From Cryptomeria japonica (lineage: Eukaryota > Streptophyta > Pinopsida > Cupressales > Cupressaceae), in NCBI RefSeq assembly GCF_030272615.1, contig NC_081407.1, forward strand, positions 438,491,230-438,555,229: DNA of 64,000 nt. The letters run 5' to 3'. Below the pieces are notes generated by a model that worked only from the letters and a program-made list of their open reading frames with translations, had not been told where the DNA came from and did not search any database. The position numbers and the translations under genes were made by a program. Below, piece after piece: positions 56,150 through 64,000 of the stretch. Every line of letters starts with the position of its first letter. Position 1 is the stretch's first letter.

Positions 56150-59100
56150 TAGGAAGGGATAATACCCCCAGCTTTTGTTGGAGATACTCAAAAGTATCTT
56201 TGCACAAAGCCTTCGTAAAGATATCTGCAACTTATTCTTTTGTAGAAATATTCTCTAGTTTTACTTCATTATCCAACACCTTCTCCCTTAAGAAATGATA
56301 CTGAATAGAAATTTTATTTTTTTCTGGAATGCAGTACCAAATTCTTATAGATATTTATTGCACTAGTATTATCACACATTATTGAGATCAGTTCATCAAG
56401 CATCACACCAATATCCTTCAAATTCTTTTTCATCCAAAGCATCTAAGAGCAACATGATGTGACTGCAATTTACTTAGCTTCTGCAGTTAGTAAAGACACA
56501 AAATCTTTCTTTTTACTTAACCATACAACTAGCCAGGAGCTAAGGAAAAATGCTTCACCACTGGTACTTTTTTTGTCATCAACACTTCTTACCCAATCTG
56601 CATCAGTGTAAGCTTTTAGAGTAAATTCTGATACTCTAGGATATCACATTCCAAAATATTTTGTACCTTTTAAATATCTAAAGATTCTCTTTACTGCAAC
56701 AACATGTGACTCTTGAAGAACCTAGAAAAAAAGGGGAAAAATACGAATGAGAAGAAGGAGAATGACGACAGGGAGCAAATAAAATGGAAGCAGGATATGG
56801 AGGAGAAGGTTAAATCGCTGGAAGAAGGGAGAGAGGCCATGAAAAAATTGATGGGTATTATCCCAAATATCCTGTCAGTTGTCACTAAAAATTTGGAGGA
56901 TATTGCTAAGGTATTCGATCATACTAGCTCTCCTAAGCTGGTGGTGGAACTTGACATGGATGATGAGACTATCTAGATTGATAGTGGTGAAGCTACTCTG
57001 GTTGGTGGTGCTGCCAAGAGGACTAGGGCGAGTGTCAAGAAAGTTGTGGCTGCTTCTGCTAAGGATCTCCCAAATCTCAGGGATAACATCAAAGAATTGC
57101 ATGGGATTAGCAACACCCTGGATAATGCTCTGAAAAAAATCAATTAGTTTTTCTTCTTGGGTCTAGCTGGTTTTGTTGGCTTTGTGGGGCTTTAGCTGGT
57201 TTTCTTTGGTTTTTTGCTGGCTTTTCGGTGGCCTGTTCCTTTTTGTTTCTTGTTGCTTTTTCTGATAAAGCTTGAATTGTAAAGGGTTTTGGGGCCCCTT
57301 CAAAACCTATTTTTACCTTAATCAAAAACAGCATGTGACTCTTTTGGATCTTGTTGAAATCTGGCTGCAAGACAAATAGCATACATGATATCCGATCTAT
57401 TAGCAGTCGAGTATAACCATCCTCTAATAATTGATTTGTACTTGCTTGTATCAATCTTAGGAGATTTATCATCATTAGTCAACTTGCATCTCGTTGTCAT
57501 AGGAGTACATATTGGTTTAGATTATCCAATCCAAACTTTTTCAACAACTCTCTAACATACTTTGACTGAGAAAAAAAAGTACCTTTATTGTTCTAATTTA
57601 CTTGCAATCCAATAAAGAAATTCAACTCACCAATCATGTAGACATTTTAAATTCCTTGTGCATCTCACCAACAAACTTCTTGCACATGTCATCATTTCCT
57701 CCAAACATATGTCATCTACATCCACAATAACAATTAGGATCTTTTTTAATTCAATTTGAAGTAAAGATTGCTATCAACAAATCCCTTTTGAAAACCTTGA
57801 TTCAATAGATACTTAAATCCAATCTTCCATACCAAGATCTAGGTGCTTGCTTCAACCCATACAACACCTTTTTCAATCTACAAACAACATCCAGATCATC
57901 TGACAACCTAAATCTTTCCAGTTGTTTGATGTAGACTTATTTCTATTCTCCATCCAAAAATGCCGACTTTACATACATCTAATAAACTTTGAAATCTTTG
58001 CATGCCGCAAAAGCCAAAAACATCCTAATTGCTTACATTCAAAAAACATGAGCATAAGTCTCTTCAAAGTTAATGCCTTCAAATTGAGTGTAACCTTTAC
58101 ATACTAATCTAGCTTTTTTTCTTACTACATGACCATCTTCATCTATCTTATTCCAGAACACCCACTTTGTTTCAATAACATTCTTATATGTCGGTCTAAG
58201 GACTAATTCCCAAGTCTGATTCTTCTCAATATGATCTAACTCTTCCTTCATAGCTTTCATCCAATTCTGATCATTACATGCCTCTTCAACCATTTTAGGT
58301 TAAGCTTCAGAAAGTAAAGACAATAGAAATTGTGCTTCGGTAACTTTACTTCTTGTAATTACACCTCTATTATTATCTCCTATGATTTGATTTTCAGAGT
58401 GATTCCTCTAAACATACCTTGGGGTTTTAGATATAGTTGCTAGAGAAACTTGAGTTTCTTTCTACTTGTCTTCTTCTCTATTTTTCTCTTCTTCTTTTTT
58501 TGTAGACTCATCAGATTCATAGCCTTCTTTTATACTTGAGTCTTTAGAAACATTTTCATCAACCTTCACATTCACACTTTCAACAATTTTATTCACTCTC
58601 TTGTTATAACATTTGTAAGCCTTGATCTTTATAGAATATCCTAGGAATACGTCTTCACCAGCTTTGCTATCAAACTTTCCAAGATTTCCTTCATCTCTCT
58701 AGATATAGCATTTACTTCCAAAAACATTTAAATACCTTACTGAGGGAATCCTTCTATGCCATAGCTCATATGATGTTTTCCCATACTTCTTTCTGAATAG
58801 AACTTTGTTAAGGGTATATATAGAAGTATATATTGCTTCTCTCCAATACACTTCCAATAGGTTTTCTTCTTTGATCACAGTTCTTGTTGCGTCTCGAATA
58901 ATCTTGTTCATTCTTTCCACTACGTCATTCTACTAAGGTGTTCTAGGAGCAAATAAATGTCTTCTAATTCCATATTTCTCATAGAAAAATTAAATTCGTC
59001 AGAAACAAACTATCCTCTTTTGTCTGATCTTAATCATTTGATTCTTATATCAACTTCATTTTCAACTCTAGCTTTGAACATCTTAGACCTTTCTAATTCC

Positions 59101-60780
59101 TTTGACTTTTCTCTTATAAATGCAACCCAATTCATTCTAGAATAATCATCAATTAAGAGCATGAAATACCTTTCACCTTGTAAACTCCTTGTTCTGGTCA
59201 GACTGCATAAGTCTATGTGTACCAAATCCAACAGTTTGATAGAAGATTACTCCTTTCCTCTGAATGTTCCTTTCATTTTCTTTCCCACTTGACATTCTTT
59301 GCAAACATGGTTATCTGGTTTAGTCAGCCTCGGTAAGTCTCTCACAGCTCTTGTCATACTAATCTTCACCAAATTGTCAAAATTGATGTGACACATCCTC
59401 CAGTGTCATAGCCAACTTTCATTGATCTGAGATAATAAGTAATGTCCAATAAAAACTTCCAATTGATACATGTTTCCATTTCTCCTTTTTCCTGTAGCAA
59501 TAATAGTTTTTGATCTCACAACCATCATCCTGAAAAGAAACATTGTAACCATTTTCACACATCTACCCAACACTAAAGAGATTATGATGTAATCCTTTCA
59601 CATAGTATACATTGTTAGTGTTATATTTTTCATTAAAAGTAATAGAACCAATTCCAACAATCACAATATTCCAATCATCTCCAAATCTAATAGAACAACC
59701 ATCATACTTTTCAAGTTTTACAAACTTACTTTTGTCACAAATCATATGATTTCAACATCTACTATCAATCAACCATTGATTTCCATATCTTCTAGCATGA
59801 AATGTTGATGCAACAGTTTCAACTATTTTAGACATATCTTTATTATTGCTAGGTTTAGATTCATCATTTTCAACCAAGAACAAACAATCACCATCTTCAT
59901 AATTTGACTCATCGTCTAAAATACCAGCATCATCTCTAACATAGTAGGCTTTCTTATTGAAATTTCCTTTGTTTTCCTTAAAATTTTGTTTTGAACCTCT
60001 CTTCGGACATCTAGATGCATAATTACCAATCTTTTCACACTTAAAACATTTAAGGGGTAACATGCCTTTATACTTGTTGGTTCCTCTCTTCATCTTTCTC
60101 ACAAAGTTTGCTTCCATCTTATCCAGGCTCTCATCATCGAAAGCTTTTGAATCTTTAAATGTTGTCTTAGATTTTGTTTTTTCTTTAGAAAACTTCTTCA
60201 TCTCGAATGCTATTAAGGTGCCATACAACTATTCTCTAGTGAATTTGGACGGATCATAGGTTTCTTCAATAGCTGAAATCTCATCATTGTAACATTATGG
60301 TAAATTCCTCATAATATTGTCTATCACATCCTTGTCATCTAAGGTACCACCAAGATCTCTTATATCATTTACAACACTATAAACCCTCTAAAAATTACTT
60401 CTTATGTCCTCACCTTCTTCCATCCTCAAGTTCTCATATCTGCCTTTAGAAGTTTGCATCTTAGCTAGCTTAACTTTGTCATTTCCTTCATCGATGTTTT
60501 TCAATCTTTCCCAAACTTCATAAGAAGTATCCAATACAAAAACCTTCACCAATTCAATTTTAGATAGTGCACTAAAGATACAATAACTTGCTCATTCACT
60601 CTCTTCATAAGCTTCAATCTCATCCAGGGTAGTAGGACTATTTGCCAGCATCACATACTTCGTCTCCACAACTTTCCAGGTCTTGTGACTTAGATAAATC
60701 AAGTATCCTCTCATCTTCACTCCCCAAAAACTATAGTTAGATCCTTCAAAGGTTGGGATAGTCAATTTATGTTCCATCAT
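56150..60780 (-). pseudogene. Copia F gag-pol remnant
   Basis: Start ATG at 60780 (MMEHKLTIPTFEGSNYSFWG). Gag to about 60100, knuckle CFKCEKIGNYASRC near 60030 (Asn where His is usual). Protease region ends at SRC near 59752, then continues as MICDKSKFVKLEKYDG. Zinc region CKECQVGKK near 59290; integrase core LVHIDLC, RYFMLLIDDYSRMNW (59034-59231) and MERMNKIIRD (58920); reverse transcriptase 58039-58293 (WELVLRPTYKNVIETKWVFW) and on to 57500; RNase H interrupted by a LINE-like insertion (56715-57331) and ending VADIFTKALCKDTFEYL near 56180. Many stops and shifts; inactive. Confidence 0.88.
56715..57331 (+). mobile_element. Short LINE-like (non-LTR) insertion, 12-bp duplication
   Basis: A 617-bp block between direct repeats CATGTGACTCTT at 56703-56714 and 57332-57343. 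Removing it restores the copia F RNase H reading (PKESHVV-like). The duplication length and absence of LTRs point to target-primed insertion. The plus strand carries a Lys/Glu-rich coiled-coil frame (56713-56976, EEKVKSLEEGREAMKKLMG), then hydrophobic G/F/L-rich translation and the tail TTTTTACCTTAATCAAAAAC. There is no long poly(A). Best read as a 5'-truncated or internally deleted LINE, or a derived non-autonomous element. Confidence 0.72.
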
Positions 60781-60820
60781 ATCTTCCTCAAGCGGTTAGT
60801 CTCACTTTCTAGAAACCAAA

Positions 60821-60832
60821 GCTCTCATTCCA
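60821..60832 (-). other. Primer binding site of copia F
   Basis: Minus strand TGGAATGAGAGC, two bases from the Met-type consensus; two bases inside the 5' LTR. Confidence 0.75.
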
Positions 60833-60834
60833 AT

Positions 60835-61667
60835 TATTGAATATCCATGACAACTTAGAGGGGGGAGGTGAATCAACTGCACCAATTGAAATCTTTTACA
60901 TAATCCACAGAAAGAGATCCGATAAATAAGCTTTTGATAACTTAACCATAAACAGATATAAGCATGAAAGAGCGCACACACACACACACACACACACAAG
61001 AACACCAAATATACATGGAAAACCCAAGAAATGAAAAATCATGGAGAATGCTAATTCTCAATTATGAAACACCTATTAGGGTGACATCGATTAAGGTAAT
61101 TTTACAAAGGGTGGCTCACTACCAAAATGCTCACTACAGGTCATCTCACTGCCTGGCTACAACTACTAGAAAAAGAAGGGCTCACTACCTGAAAGAAGAA
61201 GAAAGAAAAAGAAAGAATCCACCATTGAAGCACAACTGCCACAAATCTACAATGCTAGAAGAAACCATTAGCTCACTACCTCTAGTATCAAACAACAACA
61301 ACACACAATCTCGTTGTTGTACCATAACTTCACATCCTCACACACATTTGCAAAAAAATGATCTTCCTTTTCAATCCACTTGCATCCATTTACTTTTTCA
61401 TATATTTTACATTTCAAACATCCTCTGTATATACTGGTCTTTTGAATTAAGAATTTCCCAAGTCGGCCAAGAATAATTTACCAAAACATAATTTGAAATA
61501 GGTCTACACTAAACATTTCTGCAGTGGAGAGGAATGAGAAGTGGACCACACCACATCACATCATCGATCAAAACAACATGTTATTTATACGCCACAAATA
61601 TTGGAGCGAAAACAGAATCATTCAAGCTCAACAAGACTGATATACCATTAACTTCAAATTTGGAATA
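60835..61667 (-). repeat. 5' LTR of copia F (833 bp, internally deleted)
   Basis: Plus strand TATTGAATATCC (TG mutated to TA) to TTTGGAATA, followed by GGAAT (61668-61672). It matches 18116-18811 and both ends of 55428-55889. It has a (CA)12 tract at 60975-60998, compared with (CA)6 in the other LTR. Confidence 0.85.
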
Positions 61668-64000
61668 GGAATAAGTAGGATGATGACAAGTGTCTCATTC
61701 CTATGACATGAGACACAAACATCAAATGACACAAGATACAATCACATGAAAACGAAGACTTCTTGAAAGATTCCTAACTCACTAAGTTAACTTGTGGATA
61801 TGTGTGAAAAATTCCTAACTAGAAAGTTGTTGGATAATGTGCCTTGTTGACACTGCAAAGGGGGAAACTAGTTAGAAAACACCTTTGTTCACACTAATAG
61901 TTTCAAATTCTAAGCTTTGAATTTTCACTTTTGTAAAACAACACATAAATTCTAAAATACTTGTAAAGTATCTTGATAGTACCTAATTTATTTCATTTGA
62001 ACTTGTAAAACCCAAAATTCTTCAAAATTAGTTTCCTTTTAAACATGCAATTATATTGTGAAATTTGAATTTATTCTATAGTCAAATGTTAGACTTAAAA
62101 AATGCATATCACAAATCTTTGACACTAATTTAGGCTCATTATTGACAAGGTAAGTAAAAGGACCATGTTGCTACCTACAAAAATGGGGCACACATTCAAG
62201 GGTATCATTTCACCATCCAAGATAGCCAATGAAATTTCTAACATCTTTGACATGGATTTGGGACATGTGGTATTAAGAGAGTATCTTTAGTGAATGAATG
62301 AATCAAGTGATGCAAACCAAAGGATGCAAAACTAATTTGAGTGGTATAGTCCAAGCTACAACTTTCACAATAACCATTCAACCTACTAATTTGGTGATGA
62401 CATCTGCAAAATGTTATGACAAGGACACAAGGGAAATCGAAAACACCAAAGGCAATGTAGAGTTTCTAATACAACCACAATACATTGAAGAGGTGTTCAA
62501 TCTCCTTGTAGATAAAAATATGTCAAATTTACCATGGAATCTTTTAGAGAGTATTAGACTAGTTGTGTTAATATATATTCAACTGTTATTAAAAAGCTGG
62601 TTCATTAATCCAAAGTCATCATGTACTAGGAATTCAAAGAAACCATTCAATAGTGAATTTTACAAAGATGTTTATGATGCAATCACACTATTAAGAAAGG
62701 TCACAATATAGGAAACACAAGAGAAATCCCAACATGGATGATTGCTAAGATTTGTACTAGAAAAAGATTTCATTGACTAGGCCACCCTAATTAATGACAT
62801 GCTATGCATACAATTAGGTAATGTAATAGAGTAATTTTATATCCATATGACTTCATACCTTGTGTATGCATAATTTAGGAAACAAAATTTTGATGGTCTC
62901 ACTATTGAGGGATTAATGGAATGGCCTACTTAAACAATGCAAATACTATCCATATTGAGAGCTTAAAGAAAGTATTAAGTCCTTCATCAAAGTCAATGAC
63001 ACATTCGTTTTATATATTATTAAAATGTTAGAAAATAATTTTACTAAAATACTTCCAAATAGGCTGTAGAAGAATTTTGAAGCAACTTATGATTAGGTTC
63101 AGAATATTTTTAAGGATATTCAAGATTTTGTCAAAAAGGTTAGGCGTTCTTTTTATAATAGTGAATTTACATTTAACTCAACACAATTTTTGAAGGGATG
63201 GTTTGAGAAGAGGATTAAGAGGGAGTTTTCAAAAGAGGTAAATTTTTGTTTGGCTTTTATCACTTGACTTGTGAAAATTAAGACAATATGAAGAATTTGA
63301 GAAAAAAAGGGTATAAAAAGGTGCATAAGTAATTGTTGTATATGTTTATTGAAGTTGATGTAGATTTTTATATTTAGATGGAGTAAATATCAACCACATT
63401 AAATTATTTTTTGAATATTTTGATAGATATTAGAAATAGAGATTGTAAAAAATACTAAAGATAAATAGGAGTGTGAATAAATTTTATGACACTAATTTAC
63501 AAATCAAATTTTGATGAAATTTTAATGAAAGAATACAAAATAGAAAAAGAATAAGACAAATGTCTTTTGGTCTTCCATGTATTTTGTCTCTTTTTAGTTT
63601 TTGGAGGCAATGGCTTTCATTTTCCACTCCAACAAATGTAACACATGTGAAAGTGTTGGAACCATACTTTGAATAAAGTATATTAAGTTTGCCTCTTTTT
63701 CTTTGGGTTCTCACTTTTTATTATGGTTTGAAATCTCTAAATGGGTATGCATTAAATTTAATGAACATTGATGGATCTAAAATTATATATTTAACATCAT
63801 TGACATCTTGTTACATTTTACTTGGTCAACCTAAAATTTAATATATCTTGTTCACATTGGCTATGAGAGTGTCTCCTTAAATTTAGTGGCAAGACTAGTG
63901 GTTGTTGATATGATTTTATATTCAACCTTGTTTGTTTAGATATTGCACCTTCCTACATTTTGGTTATGATAAAATGGGTTGGAAAAGGAATGGTTTTCAT
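61668..64000. other. AT-rich flank right of the nest, largely unassigned
   Basis: Starts with the right GGAAT duplication of F and is therefore the continuation of 17953-18115. Composition is AT-rich with no LTR pair, primer site or pol motif seen. The only longer frame is 62298-62711. The right edge of the window cuts through whatever this is. Confidence 0.5.
62158..62711 (+). pseudogene. Unrecognised degenerate ORF
   Basis: A 137-aa frame (62298-62711, MNQVMQTKGCKTN start, LLRKVTI end). Just upstream a second frame reads GHTFKGIISPSKIANEIS and stops near 62288. The Met-rich middle (YIEEVFNLLVDKNMSNLPWN) looks protein-like, but I recognise no family, and stops follow on both sides. It could be an old transposon-associated ORF or chance. 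Confidence 0.25.

Larger units (their letters stand above)
18116..61667 (-). mobile_element. Element F: Ty1/copia element holding the whole central nest
   Basis: GGAAT at 18111-18115 and 61668-61672 are its target-site duplications. Its 3' LTR (18116-18811 plus 55428-55889) is split by element G; its internal region is 55890-60834 and its 5' LTR is 60835-61667. Without the insertions it would be roughly 7 kb. It is the oldest layer of the nest, since everything between 18812 and 55427 entered it later. Confidence 0.88.

Noticed and set aside
63484-63714. 76-aa minus-strand ORF at the right edge
   Set aside because: No motif, AT-rich surroundings and no neighbouring coding signal.

Overview
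This window looks like intergenic DNA from a large, repeat-rich plant genome. Every recognisable coding stretch belongs to an LTR retrotransposon, to a short LINE-like insertion, or to a plant gene fragment carried by a retrotransposon. I see no intact host gene, no structural RNA gene, no CRISPR and no bacterial feature. Old diverged copia and gypsy elements, deep nesting and a PDS5 (cohesin cofactor) fragment fit a seed plant. A gymnosperm such as a conifer is my guess, not something the bases prove.

Left part (1-18115). Base 1 lies inside element H (+), a non-autonomous LTR element whose 3' LTR ends at 3274. It abuts an AT-rich LTR fragment J (3275-4060, -), which cuts into the RNase H region of a decayed copia element I (4061-9962, -). 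The gag of I is split by a solo LTR (7741-8531, duplication GTTAC). Next is a complete Ty3/gypsy chromovirus K (10032-17947, -) with 1613-bp LTRs and GCAAG duplications.

Central nest (18116-61667). Target-site duplications resolve a Russian doll. Copia F (18116-61667, GGAAT) carries element G (18812-55427, GAAGT) inside its 3' LTR. G has 1.6-kb LTRs and a Met-type primer site but no gag or pol; its internal region begins with an intronless PDS5-like fragment. The LTR of G is split by copia A (19810-26223), and its PDS5-like frame by solo LTR D (30247-53276 before removal of its own insertions). D holds copia B (30866-45070, GATCT) and the non-autonomous element E (45260-52711, TAATA). The 5' LTR of B holds the gag-protease-only gypsy-type element C (31519-39029, ATTCT). 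That is five insertion layers.

Right part (61668-64000) continues the DNA that flanked F before insertion; it is AT-rich and largely unassigned.

How the parts relate. A and B are two copies of one copia family; B is the better preserved, with one frameshift and one nonsense codon seen. E and H are diverged members of one non-autonomous lineage: both end in the same type of unrecognised ORF (about 1000 codons in E), and E also has a gag with four CCHC knuckles. C and G likewise lack polymerase and integrase, so four of the large elements (C, E, G and, as far as visible, H) would need proteins from other elements. All coordinates come from reading by eye; domain names are from remembered family motifs and were not run against any database.
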